A program made the translations under genes and the position numbers. Shown here one piece after another: positions 11,158-23,462 of a stretch of 64,000 bases of DNA. The notes under the pieces are model-generated. The model was not told where the DNA came from and ran no database searches. It saw only the letters and a list, made by a program, of their open reading frames with translations. This stretch comes from Pyrenula massariospora (lineage: Eukaryota; Ascomycota; Eurotiomycetes; Pyrenulales; Pyrenulaceae), in assembly GCA_021030905.1 (NCBI GenBank), contig JAGFMI010000006.1:1302001-1366000 (forward strand). Reading direction: 5' to 3'. Numbering within the stretch: position 1 is the first letter of the stretch; the number at the start of each line of letters is the position of its first letter.

Positions 11158-12142
11158 ATGGGTTTTCTGTCAATTTTGTTTATTTTTCCAGTATTATGCG
11201 CTACCTTCACGAGTGACAGAATCATCACCTCCTCATTCACCTCACAGGAAAATACTATCACAGCCTTGCCGTCATATTCGCCTCCTGTGATCACGTCAAG
11301 TGCTCGAAGAGTTCTTAAGCGACAACAATCTTCTTCTGACCAGAAAATCTGCGGTTACTACTCCGGGGACCCTCACCAGTCCTTAGAAGTAGCCTCAGGC
11401 TACTACTGCTCAACGGACACGCAAAAGGGCCTCTGGGGACCTTGTCCACTTTCCACACATTCAGCAAGATGTGCCCTGGCAGACGCTTGTGCTGACATTC
11501 ATACCTGCACCACAGCGTGCGGTGCCTCTGAAAAGCCTGGCACTCGGACGACCTTCTGGTATGTCTTCGCGCCTGGTCCTGGCGACCTGAAAACGTTGAA
11601 AAGACTCTAGTTCAAGTCAGGGACGAGGGGGAGAAAATTGTGCCACCGCCATCTTATTCGATGAGAACCACAACTTATACAAATATCTCGCTTGCGGTCC
11701 AACAAACACAACCGCCTATCTCTTAGCTCAGCCGACGAATGATGGCAGCTCGATCCCCAGTGATACCTCGTCGATGTCTTCGTCAGATAATCCGCGCCCG
11801 CCTTCCGTCCCAGCTAGCATCACCCCTCTCACGACACCCACATCTCTATTCACTTACCCCCCTAAATCTCCAGAGAACACCAGCGAGATCATTGGCGGTA
11901 CTATAGGAGGAGTAGCTCTCCTCTCCATTCTTGGACTAGCAATCTTCTGCCTCCATCGCTATAGCTGTAGTATACAAATCCATCCTCGGGAGCCTCGACC
12001 GGTCTTTAGCTCATCAGCCCCAGAGCCAGCCAACAGCGTCATCAAGAATCGCAGCATTCAGCCCGGTGATATTAGCAACGACCAATGGGACCTTAACATT
12101 GAATTGGCCGAGCCACGCGAGATGCCCGTTCCAGAGAAGTAA
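11158..12142 (+). CDS. Cys-rich single-pass membrane protein (tandem paralog 2)
   Basis: CDS join(11158..11558,11611..12142), 310 aa. A signal peptide (about residues 1-20, MGFLSILFIFPVLCATF) is followed by an ectodomain with CGYYSGDPHQS, CSTDTQKGLWGPC, ADACADIHTC and CGAS. The 52-nt intron falls at the same place and in the same phase (after TG) as intron 1 of the upstream paralog. The next exon reads NCATAILFDEN and KYLACGP, matching its FCSAALLRV and YLACGP. A Pro/Ser/Thr-rich stalk leads to one membrane helix at about 226-249 (EIIGGTIGGVALLSILGLAI) and a 60-residue cytoplasmic tail. It lacks the second intron of paralog 1. Its function is unknown; the type I topology suggests a surface role. 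Confidence 0.75.
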
Positions 12143-12385
12143 TCTAAGACTTGATGGCACTTCTTATTTTGCTACAAAGCATTTTAACCTCCCTTTCTCT
12201 AGATACGAGCTTAGCCTTTAATTCTGCTATGGTTAGGTCTCAAGCTTTCTGGCTTTTCCCGTTCAACGCTTCGTACTTGTCAGAAATAGGGAACCTCGGA
12301 GTCCTTGTAGGTCCCAGACGGTACCGACGGCTGGCATCAAGACTCACACTCATCATCTCCTCCCAAAATCCATACCGTGGCCGCT

Positions 12386-13645
12386 TTACCGCAACGCCCT
12401 CCAAACCAACGACACTCCTCCGACAAAAACTGCTGCTGTAATCGCCATATTCCGATAAGCCCTCGCCTTACACCCATCCGTCAATTCCTGCACCCTCCCA
12501 GCATACGCCATCGGTGCATTGGTATTCGGAAACTCCTCCTCGGGCACCTCTTTCCCCAGAAACTGTCCAAAAAGATATCAGCGAGAACTCCCCTACTCTC
12601 TTTTGAAAAGCACAGCAAGAACAAAGCAACACACCGCCCCCCGCCCCCCCTTCCCTTCTCCTCCCCAAAAACTCACCTCACAAAGCGGCTCCCACCCCTC
12701 CCCCACCTCCCACACCAAACACCCCCTCCCCATCTCCTCGCACAACCCCACCACCATCCTCTCATGCTCCTCCACCACCCTTCCCGCGTTCCCCCTGATC
12801 CCCGCCGCCGCCGCCCCCCACCAACCCCCGGCACTCCCAAACAGCCCCGCCCACAACCCCCGGCTGAAAACATGCCACACCCACCAGTCCTCGGCACAGA
12901 ACCACGTCCGCGCCCAATGCCCCCAGTCCCCTTCCGCGGCACATATACTGTTCTCGAGGCTGCGTTGCCAGGCGCCGCGGTCGCGGCGGACGTTGAGGAT
13001 GACTTTGGCGCGAGGGTAGGCGAGGAGGAGGTCGCGGGCGAAGCAGGAGGCGGCGGCGTCGGTGACGGCGGCGCAGTGGCCGAGGAGGGCGTCGAAGTCG
13101 GCGGTTGTGATGGTTGGTGTGTTGGGGGTGGAAGGGGGGAAGTATTTTTTGCGGGCGAGGGCGTTCCAGGAGGGGTAGCGGGGTGGGGTTTCGAAGAGGA
13201 TGTCCCAGCCGTGGCTGTGGGGGAGAGGGGTGAGTGAATGAGGAGGCTGTTAGGGCAAGGGATTGGGGAAGGGGGGGGGGGGAAGGTTGGACTTAGGGGG
13301 TACATAGGGAATTGGATAGTAGAATATACGAAGAACTCCGTAAAAAACCAAAACCAAAAGCCAACATCCCCCTTTCCCCCTCCCAACTCTCCCAAACCTT
13401 TCATAAATTCAAACCACGCCACCCCTCTCAGAACCCAAAACCCTCCATCTACCTTTTAGTACTTACTACGTATACCCAAACCCCAACCTCAAAAGCGCCG
13501 TCTGCAGCGACTCGGTGCCCGTCCGCGGAAACCCAACACACAGCACCTCCATCGGCTTCTCACGCTTCCTTGGCGGCGGCTCCGGGATCTTGTAGATCGT
13601 GCGCCCCAGGAAGTCGAGGAAGGACAGGAATAACGGCACAGGCAT
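12386..13645 (-). CDS. sulfotransferase-like P-loop protein with C-terminal membrane anchor
   Basis: CDS complement(join(12386..12562,12677..13214,13467..13645)), 297 aa. The N-terminal strand and P-loop read VLCVGFPRTGTESLQTALL (about residues 34-52), the PAPS-binding motif of the fungal sulfotransferase family often mislabelled NAD-dependent epimerase. Further family motifs are YTYHGWDILFE, AKVILNVRRDRGAWQRSLE, VWEVGEGWEPLCEFLGKEVP and FPNTNAP. A hydrophobic segment near the C-terminus (AITAAVFVGGVSLVW) is a likely anchor. Splicing was fixed by YTY-HGWD and LCE-FLGK. Intron 1 is 252 nt, long for this window. The coding strand is extremely G-rich over 12650-12880. It converges on the membrane-protein gene ending at 12142. 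The acceptor substrate is unknown. Confidence 0.85.
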
Positions 13646-15015
13646 TGTGGAGGAGGGAGTTGGAGGGGGAAAAGTGGAGGGTTAGAAAGATCGACCGTGG
13701 TGATAGAAAATTTTGGGTGTGAGTAAATGAAAAGACCAAAGAAAAAATAGTCTAAGAGGCCTTTCAAGAGCGGTGAGATTGTTTTAGCCTTACGGCACAG
13801 TGGAGTTTAGTTTCTTGTCTGGCTTCCCGTGGAGCGCCGGAACTCTTTTGTTCCTATTGGAAAAAGAGGCCTTTTCATGGTTGTGGAAAGACTAAGTAAG
13901 CATTTCGGCTCCTACTGAGCTTACGGGTTGTAGGATGATTTAGATGGCTTTTACCATCAGACTTGCTCTTGATAGGCTTCCCATGGACGAGATATTATAG
14001 GAGTATTGAGTTATGGACCAATCATGGCCTGGCAAGGAAGAGGATTGACTTGGCAGCCTCACTGTGAATATGCCATCGAGCAGCCAGAAGGTCCTTTGAG
14101 AAGAAAGAGCTTTCACGACCTTGGCAAGCAAATATCAAGTTGTATTACAGTGCACCAAGCCTAGATGAGAGCTAAAAGGACCCGCGGTCGAAAAAGGCAA
14201 GAGAAGGAAAAAAAGATTCTTCTCCTACGAAAGAATCGACTCTTTGGGTACCTGCTTCCCTCTCGCTGACCACGAATGTTATCTCTCCATGTAATTCCCC
14301 TCCGGGTGCCTGCCTCACGAAATCTGAATTAATTCCACTCATCCCATCATTCTTGAAATTTGATAAGCCACTCCGCATCTGCACGCCACAGCATCATATT
14401 ACGCCAGGTCTTGCTCCTCCTGTCACCTCATCACCATCGCAGAAGCTGTCATATGAAATGCCCGCATGAAGTCTGACTAATCGAAAGCGAGAAATAGATG
14501 CCCCTCAAGCCTCAAAAAGAAAACGAAGTCAATTTCGCACCTGACACCAAGCACTAAAAATCAAGTTGTGATGCCCTGATGCTCATTCTCACGCCGAAGA
14601 AGATGGCACAAGCTGTAACTAAACCCATGCCGACTGCTTTTATCGTAATCGAAAATATTGTGTACAATGTTCCCGTGGCGGGCCATACCCTGCCTAAAAC
14701 TTCTAGGTCACACACTCAATGGAAGTGTGTAAACAAGTTACGGTCTTGTCTTTCAGAAAGCCACCACTTTTTCAAGTAAGGAATGTAAGAAATGGGTTGT
14801 TTTAGCCCCAAAGTCTCGGAGAAAGTCGTGCCCTTTCTGAATGAAACGTCATCCTAACTCTTCGATTGAGAGGCAATTTCGATTGAAAATGCTATACAGA
14901 ACGCCAATTCAGCAAAAGCTGGAAATGCTAAAGCCCAGCAATCATAGAGTCGTGACGATACGCAAGATTTTGGGATGGCGTGACAAATGAATTGGTTGAG
15001 ATAATGTGGGATGGT
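13646..15015. other. intergenic, no gene seen
   Basis: About 1.4 kb between two minus-strand genes. It must contain the sulfotransferase-like gene promoter (left) and the 3' end of the Bni4-like gene (right). Frames are short and without motifs; no tRNA or repeat was seen. Confidence 0.5.
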
Positions 15016-17577
15016 TCAGAAGAAGTGCGTGTAGACCTTAGAAGATTCATGCACTTCCATTTCCTGTATACGCATTAGCACTCGGTTGAAGATATATAAA
15101 TGGCACCATACCATTTTAAAGGTGTTTAGTTCTTCCTTAATCTGCTGAGCGAGCATTGGGGTCAAGCGGTTGCACGTGGCGATCTCCCCACGGCGGTCGT
15201 ACTCTCCACTCGGCCAGGTATCATGGAATTGAATTCGGGGACTGAAGGAAATGTTTCGATTTGTGCCTGAAGGAGTTAAGGGAGCACCCTTGACGTCGAA
15301 AGAGGCGAATCGAGCCATGGAAGAAAAGTAATCATCCCCTTCATCAATTGTTACGGAATCTGTTCTTCGATGGCCCGACCGAGGTGGCTGGTCATCAACT
15401 GGCGTGCTAGGGGAACTCGAGCGCGGGGAATCATTGACGTGAGGAATCTGTGGCAAATTGAAGTCGGGAGTTCGGTTTTCGCGAGAGCGAGGGACAGGAG
15501 AGGCTTGCCCTGAGTCAGTGCCTACTTACGTGTTAGTTTAGCGGTGCACATCGATGGCAGGAACCTACGTTTAAGAATTCCCTTCTTGACAGCAGCCAAG
15601 ACTTCCGCTCGCTCTCGATCTCCTCCCAGAATGCTTCTGCGGGTGTCGACTGATCCCCTGCTGTGATCTGTCGAGACTTGTGCGGCATCAAGCGAATTTC
15701 GCTCCAGTTTGGGAAATCCGGTTCCTCCACCAGCTTGGTCATGAGGATCAGCGTTGACGTTGACTTTTTCACGTTCAGCCTCGACAGTTACCATAGACAC
15801 TTGAGCGGTGGTGGGTTGTACAACTGGACTGTCCGCTGCAGGTACACCAACAACAGACTTAGGGCGAAATAGACCAACAAGAGACCGGGTGGACTTCTTG
15901 ACACCTTTGCCCATCTTGCGGAGCATTATGGAAGCAGAGGATGCAGTGGAAGAGATTGACAAATTGTCGGTCGAACCACTGAAGAAGTGACCTTGGCCAG
16001 AGTAAATGCTCTCACCGAGGCCACTTGCCTCTTGTTGCTCGGCGATTGCCGCCTGCTCTGGTTCCAACTCATCCTCATACTTAGAATTTCGTTTATTTGC
16101 CCGACTGGCGGCAGCATTTTTGTCCATGTTGTTTTGGGCACTTGCTTTACGCAACTCTGCCGCACTACCGAACGAGAAAGCACGCCGCAATTTTGACTTG
16201 GACTTGCCCTTATCTTTCTTGCTCACCTCAGCAAGTTGCTGTGCAGCGGGGCTGCTCTTCACTGGAGAAGTCGGGGCTGGTGGAGGAGGGACCTCCTTCT
16301 CAATTTTCTCTGCCTTTTCCGGGGTAAAGGGACGAGTGAAAGTCGGTGTATCAGGGCTCATGGGGATAGGTTTGGAGAGAGGGGAGGGATTGGTCATCCT
16401 CTTGGATGCTTCAGTGTTTCGTGGAGGAACATTGACTACCTTAACCTCTTGTTTTCCAGCTAGAGGCACGGCTTGAATTGGACCCTGGCTGCTAAGACTT
16501 GACGTGCTAGGAGATTCACGCTTGGCCTGTCAGAATTCAGAATTTGCATTGCGGAGCGGACTATGGGTGGCAACTTACCGATGACGGCCTCGAAGAGTGA
16601 GTAGATCTTGTTGAAACCACGCTTTCCGAGCTGCCACTGTAAGTATGAGAAGAGCTTGGGCGTCCCCCAGAAGGTTTTTGCTTCCAATCCTGTGAATCAG
16701 AGCGAGTGGGAACATGCATAAATGCATTTGGATGAGGGGAAGGTGTTTGAGAATCATTAGCATGTGACAGTCCAGCTGTCTCGAGAGCCCCGATGCTCCT
16801 GCGGCGGTACCGTTTTGCGAGCTCAGGGCTGCTGTGTCTGTTCAGGCTTAGGTCATCAGAAGAAGTAATCCTCGTCTGCGTCCCGGCATTGAATGTCTGA
16901 CCACGGAAAGACTGGTAGGTTTGTAGAGCAGGTGAACTATTTGATTGCATCGGGAGTGCATAGACGCTGTTGACCATCCCACTTGCCGAGGGTAGAACAG
17001 ACGCCGCTGAGGCATTCTGACGGTGACCACGGTGATAACGATCAGGCGAAGGTCGTGCGGGAGAGTGCGAGGTGCTACCCAAGCTATTCACCGTCGAACC
17101 TGGGATGATAGTCGACCTGGGTCGGCTCAGGGCGTCACTTGATGCTCTACGGGTCGGAATTGCTGCATCGTCTTGGCTTCTACGAGCCTGGGGTGAAGGA
17201 TTTGAGGAAGACGAGTTGGTCAAAGATGGAGTAGAATAACGTGGGTTGCTATACGCAGGCGATGAGCTTGTGGGCAGGAGTTGGGGTATGACTGGAGCGG
17301 AGGATGTCCGATTCTCCATTCTGAGATGAGGACCTTGTCCATTCCCCTGATGAACATTGTGGTTGATTACTGGGGTGCTTGTGAAGGCGTATGGGGCTAC
17401 TGCTCCAAACGAGGGCAAACCTCGGTAGCCACTAGAGTTCGCAGTATTATTATACCGTGGAGCCTGCGAGCCGCGTGAGTTGTGGTGCGTCTGCGGTCCT
17501 GAAGAGGAAGAGGGACGCGTTGAGAGCATTGTAACGGTGCTCGTCTGTTGAGGGTATGTTTGTACCAGTGCAGCCAT
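15016..17577 (-). CDS. bni4: Bni4-like protein, candidate PP1-targeting scaffold at chitin synthesis sites
   Basis: CDS complement(join(15016..15063,15112..15521,15569..16526,16579..17577)), 804 aa. Most of the protein is Ser/Pro-rich low complexity, but the last 65 residues are conserved-looking: SFSPRIQFHDTW, GEYDRRGEIATCN, LTPMLAQQIKEELN and EMEVHESSKVYTHFF. The RIQF, 57 residues from the end, fits an RVxF-type protein phosphatase 1 docking motif. From memory, yeast Bni4 binds Glc7 through such a motif about 60 residues from its C-terminus and tethers chitin synthase to septins. The last 48-nt intron was required to join NTFKM to EMEVHE. The third exon could also start 15 nt further in (CTCAG acceptor), dropping five residues in frame. 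The assignment rests on the C-terminus only. Confidence 0.6.
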
Positions 17578-20500
17578 CGTCGAAATCTTCGATGACGTTG
17601 TACTGAAATTCTTTTTTTCTCGATAGTATGATTAGAGGTAAATATGCAGCAACAGCAAGAGTCGACCTGAATTATAATAAGATCAGCAAATCTTCATTGG
17701 ATCGAAAAGGGTTTGATTGTATGCCGTGACTTGACGGATTTTGTTGATGGTGATTTACGCTCATACCGACACGCTAGGTGTCAGGGGGTGAGGAGGCAAT
17801 GGTGAGTTGAGCAAACGTACTCTTAAACGAATGGAAGATAAGTATTAGGGACGAGATGGGAGATCTGAAAAGATCTCGCGTATGTCAATGAAGCGAATGA
17901 CTTTTTCCGGCCAGACCACAGGTGTCAAGCCAGAAGGTCTCCCTTGCTGGAGGGTAGGTGTAGAAACGGATCAAAGCATGTACGCGAAGGGAAAGAGACA
18001 GAAAGGAATCACGACGAACCCCTTTGACGTTGACGACGAGGTCGAGCAACGCCCCACAGTTGACCGCCGGTGTTTCTCGACGGTTGAACGATGGATGGAG
18101 GAGGTCCTTGGGAAGGGTGAGTGGTGAGAGGAACAGGAGTGGGAGAAAATGGTTGTCGGGATCAGGAGAGACAAGTTGCTGGGTTTAGCAAGAGTGGGTT
18201 GGGGCTTGGCCCGGGCCTCTGATTAGCGGCAGGAATGCGTGGTTGCTCTCCCAAGTCCACCCCCCACCACCCTTGCCTGGCACCGCAGGAAATCAGAGTG
18301 AGCCTCCGCCCCCAAGGCAAGAGGCCTGGTCGCCGTGGAGCTCCGTTGGATTCAAAAGGAGATGCCGGGAGGGGCGACGGGATGGCTCGAAGGGGACGGA
18401 CAGCAGAGCAGACAATGTTCCCATTCCTGGCGGCGACGTGGACAGCAGCAGCAGCGAGAGTCAAAAATTTCTGGCACGGCCAATTGATACGAGTGCAGAA
18501 TGGGGGGGCCTCTCCTCACCAGGGTCCTCAGCGACGGTTGGCCGAGGACGGCGTAGGCGGTATACTATTGTCGCCCGACAGATTGAAGGGGGATTAGCAT
18601 GGCCCATTAGCGTCAACAATCTACGGTCTATATATTATTATGCTATGCCTCTGAGGGTGATGGTAGCGCGCCAACGTGAGCGAAAAGTCGGGGAATGCTG
18701 GACTCGAAGTTCCGCTGCACCTGCGTCGACGAGTGTGGATATCCATGTTACTTATCGACACCACGGATCAAGGAACTCCTCATGGTCCGCCGGAAAATAT
18801 TCACGACGATCACCGCCGACCACTTGTTTGAAACTCTTCGTGCAGCGCGAGGCAGGTAGAGCGGCGTGATGCATCACCATCTGTCTCTCAACGGCAGGCT
18901 CCTTTTTCATTCGTGACCTCTGCGGCCAAGGCCCTCTAACACACCACGCTCGGGTGGTTAGCCTTGCTGAAGCTCTGCACCCTCATGCACTCGTCCAGGG
19001 TCAAGTATGCCTTGAATCCCGTCTCATAGGCTCCCCATCCTTCTGTTGCCCCTCTCCAATGCATCACCCAGCCTTCGCCCCAGAGAGCTGCTAAAGTACC
19101 TCCTTATCGCCCGTGCCGAACCCGGCGCCCTCTTCGACTTAAATCTACGATAACATCTGGCATCTATTTCCGGACGTTTGTCGGTGCCGCACAAGCGCTT
19201 TGTGCACCTGGCTGGAGAGTCAATTGATCCGGCTGACGCTCGTGGAGCATGCTTCAGCCTCTGAAGACGGCCATCAAGCTTCAGGGGCTCGCACTCTGTA
19301 CGCGTTGGGTAACGCGCTGTTCCATACCACCGCTGGAGGCTGACCGATGTCTTGCCTGGAGCGCGGCGAACCATGGAACCGCAGAAATGACGCCAAATTA
19401 TCATATCAATCAAGCAGATAATGCTGATCTCGTATCCATGCCCTCTTCGCACACCAGTGTCCACCGTGACACCATATAGATGGTCCATCGTGAGCCGCTC
19501 TAACTATTTGCGGCTAATTCCGGGGCACTCCAAGGGTCAGTCGGCGGGCAATGGACATTACACAAAATGCTGGGCTTTTACTGGCGTCGAGCGCAATGGA
19601 GATTGCGATTTGGAAACTCGCCGCGCTCAAAGCGTGTACGGGAGCTCTACTGTTACGAAGGTTTCGCAGGCGCATATTCTCTGCGAGACATGGCAGGATC
19701 CGAAAGGCTTTAGAGATGTTGCAGCTACGCGTAAGCGCGGGAAAATTTCAAGCCCATCACAGGGAGATCGGCATGCTAACTGCACCTGATCCTTGTACCC
19801 CACATTGGATAGATCGCGCAAAAGGCAGGTCGGAAGCCCGGAGACCTTTTAGATGGAGTGACATTGACAGGAACATATTCGCTGTTCATCACGGCTCTTC
19901 AACTTGCAAGTCTGAACAGTTAGAAGAAGGATATGTTAGAATGACGAAGATTGCAAGAGATTTCTTTCCGCTTCTTAGTTGAAGGAATCGTTGTCTAGGA
20001 TTTTGGGCTCTGTAATACCATGCCGCTTCAAGTACACTGTAGGACTCCCGAAAGATGCTGCTGCTAAACGACCCTGTCAGTGTCGTCGGTTACGATAGTG
20101 AAAATGCCTTTTGAATCACGTAGCTCGGTCTCGAAAATGAACAAGATACGACCTCGTGATTTAGGATATTAGGGAGAAATTTCGATATGCCACAATAATC
20201 TCCCGGCTCCTAAAAGGACGATAGAGTTTGAACATTTGCCTGTCCCAAGGCTCGAAGGCAGATAAAGTTCATCTAGACCAGGGATGCGGGTGAACTTTAG
20301 ATCCAAAGTGCTGGCCAAGACCTAAACGCCGGTTAGCATTTGGGCCGATTCGTTCGAGCTTTCCTGTAACCGCACACAGCGGCTCAACGATCCTGCAGCA
20401 GCTGTCTACAAGTCGGAAAGAATGTTGGGGTCTGGTTCTGTAGGAACAGAAATCCTGGTCAGAGTGGCTGGTTTTGATTGGAGATTTATTGGAAGCTTGA

Positions 20501-23462
20501 GATGACGCGATTGACTGCAGACCAGCGGCCCCATCAGAACAGACAATTCCAAGAGCCCCATTCGATAGCACAGATGGCTTATAGGCAAGCTGCTTCGGGC
20601 TTGCTTTCTACGAGATATCGTGACGGGAGAGGGTCCACGCCGAACGGCATCAATCAAAGGATAGGACGAGACAAGTTGTGATAAGATTAATAGCAAAAAT
20701 GACACTAATATCGTGACGATGATCATAATCCCAATCATCAAGAAACATAAGCTCGCTTGAATCATCCCCGGTTCCAAGATCTAGGGGCTGGAACTAAGGG
20801 CAGACGGCCAGAACTGCGGGGCCGGAACATGACAGGCCTGCAGAAAGGAGGTTGGGTGCACGCTTGCAGCCACTGACCAATTTGGGCTTCATGAAACTCA
20901 AACGTCTATTTAGATCATTTGATTTGAGGCCTAGATCTGCATCTGATTTGAAATGAAGATACCGCCGGGACCGCGAGCGGCAATCTACGGGCGATGATGA
21001 ATTTCTGTACTGTCAGTCGCATAACTTCCTGCCTTATCGAATAGTACTCGGGTAAGGTCGGCTCGTCTCCTGTACTGCTCGTCTGTGATCTTGAGACTGG
21101 TTCTGAGAACAATTGGTTAACCGCGGACGCCGACAGCACCAACCAACGAGTAGTAAACTAAGATTGAGCTTTACTGCTCCATGCATTGCTGTGGAGGTCA
21201 CTCGTGCTAAGAGACGGGCCGCAACTGCACCTGGACCCCACCTCTGCAAATGGCGCTTGAGACGACGAGTAGGAGACTGCCCGAAGAGGAGCTCCTGGCG
21301 AGGCAGGCATCGATCCTGCTCCTAGGAGTGTGGCCAGACCGACCCTAGCCCTTGAATGTCTCTAGTAGCTCAAGGAAGACAATGCCGTTGAAGAGCCAGA
21401 TGGCTCTCTACGCCGTTGCTATTTGTTGATCTCAACGTTTCTTTTACATCCCAGCATCTTGCGTAGACGAGATTCCGGGAGAAACCTTAGATCCAAAGAT
21501 CAAGACCAAGTAGAGCATCATAGATCTGCCGACCTCCCGCCCAACATGATGACCGTCACGTACAACTTGGGTCAACTTCGGGACGTCCCTTGTCGACTTA
21601 ATAAAAAGTGATCTTATCTATTTCTTACCGGAAGCAGATTGTCATTGCGTCATTTCACCACCATGGCGCTGGCTAGACCTTATTCACGGTCCCGGTGTGA
21701 CGCGATTACCTTCCCCCCGGTCATTTCTTTAAGATCCAGATCTCGGGTCCTTGCATGTCGCGTCACAGTAATCTTTCCGTCGCCCAAAATAGTTCCAGCA
21801 GCATAGACGCGCAGTCACACATGTGTGTAACAATCCTCAACGTGAACAGACGGTTTCACTACTTCCATGCTTTCGTGCTTCCATGCTTCTGTCCAACCGC
21901 CCAGTTTCAGCTTCTGCTCTGCCCTGCTCTTATCACTTTCCAAGACAAAATGCAAGAAGAAAATGCCACCGCTACTTTCGCAAAAATTGTACGATCTAGA
22001 TGTTCTAAGTGCTACTCACCTTTCCTTACTACCCCGTTCCCCTCCAAGTATCATCGTTGTACCTACTATCATCGATGATGAGTATCTTTAAGCTTGGTGC
22101 ACTGTTTATCAACCATTTTGCAACGCTGTCGAGGTATTTCATTTCCTTCTTTCTGGCATTTAGTCTTGTAGTAGGATAACTTAAGGTTGACGGCTGCTCC
22201 CATCCTTGCTCACTGACATCGTGCTCACCAACGTAGCTGCTCATGCATCGAAAAGTTACATTATCGTTCACATCACCTACTGCATACGAACAAAGATCAA
22301 AAAGGTCTTCAATACCGGATTTTGATTCACCTGCTCAGGATGCTGCGATCGGGCCCTCGCTATTCTTTATCGAAGCGTGCTAATCGTAGTTTTTGTAGCC
22401 TCTCGAGTCTTAGGCTACTTGTCTGCAATATCGGCGATTCCAAGCGCAGATTCCTCTCTGTACAACAGACTCACAAAAGTGTCTAGAGCGGCATAGCAAT
22501 GTTCTATTGAGACAACAAGACACAAGGTATATTTCTGGCATGTCATCGACCTTACTAGCTCGATAATGTTGCGATAAGTTAGGTCTCAAAATTCTTCATG
22601 AAGGATAGCACGAGGCCTATCCCACGTCTGTATGGGAACGAAAATAAACGCTACTCAAGACGTTCTACTTGCCCAATTCATAGTTGTTCCCTACTGGTTT
22701 TTGAACTGGTATCAGCCTGAAAGTTACTGCAATTGTTTTCATCCGGTGTCTGTGGGGCTCTGATATAGTAAGTAAGATAGTTCGTAGCCAGATAGCTATC
22801 GGATTTGAAAAGTGCTATCCTCACAGGATTAGAACAATGCTCGAAGCCGGATATTAGAAGTCGGGGTATATTGGGTAGTTAGCACTGGCGCCGGTCCAGC
22901 TCATAATTCGTCGCGCCACAACTTCTGTTACCGAACCTTTGACGAGTTGTAAGTTCCTTCCAGGACCCTGCGCTTTCTTCATTTACTGAGAACCATTTCC
23001 TGAACATGGAGTGGCCAAGGTTCGTTTTTCGTATACTACGGGTGGTGATGCGGGGACAACCTTCACGAGCTTATTCATATCAAGCATTGAACCAAGCTTT
23101 TAGAGTGGCAATGCTAAGCCATTTAGGCATCATGTCACGAAGTGAATGCCAATCGTGAGTTAGGTGCCCCGGCCGTCAAGCCGCTTGGCGCTAGATTTTG
23201 GGGGCCGTGCAACTCACGATTGGCAAGGCCTCTGACTCTATGCCGTACCGCGCACATTTAGTCACTGCAGGTAAGCCACTTTGCGCGTCGGTCTCCAGAA
23301 CGAGCTTCGGAGACTGAAAATTTTCTAGATAAATAGGTGAGCTATCGCTACTGGCGCTGCCAATCTTTCTTTCCCAAGATTTTCTTCAATTTCACAGCGA
23401 GGGAGTAGTCAAGACCTTGGTGACGTCCTTCTGCGATTTTCACGCCTACTGAAGCCTTCGTC
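17578..23462. other. 5.9 kb gene desert
   Basis: The longest stretch in the window without a supported gene. Open frames up to about 208 codons occur (18243-18869 plus, 19024-19488 minus), but they are Arg/Ser/Gly-rich, antiparallel shadows of each other and motif-free. The left edge holds the Bni4-like promoter. Base composition looks mixed rather than the AT-rich pattern of heavily RIP-mutated DNA. One strong inverted repeat lies at 23147-23225. No transposase or reverse-transcriptase motifs were found. Confidence 0.5.
23147..23225. repeat. inverted repeat with 15-bp perfect arms
   Basis: The left arm TGCCAATCGTGAGTT (23147-23161) is matched exactly by its reverse complement at 23211-23225, separated by 49 nt. 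The loop side is GC-rich, with gtgccccggcc and gggggccgtgc giving extra partial pairing. Each arm contains a CCAAT pentamer in opposite orientation. It lies about 240 bp upstream of the start at 23463, so it may be a promoter element, a transcribed hairpin or a tiny terminal-inverted-repeat insertion. No clear target-site duplication is seen. Confidence 0.8.

Noticed and set aside
12672-13422. Large overlapping frames on both strands in the 12.4-13.4 kb region
   Set aside because: Extreme C/G skew leaves several frames open; only the spliced minus-strand frame carries the sulfotransferase motifs.
18243-18869. 208-codon plus-strand open frame
   Set aside because: Arg/Ser-rich, no motif, and competing open frames on the other phases and strand; looks compositional.
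19024-19488. 154-codon minus-strand open frame
   Set aside because: No domain, odd Arg/Gly composition and no supporting exons nearby.
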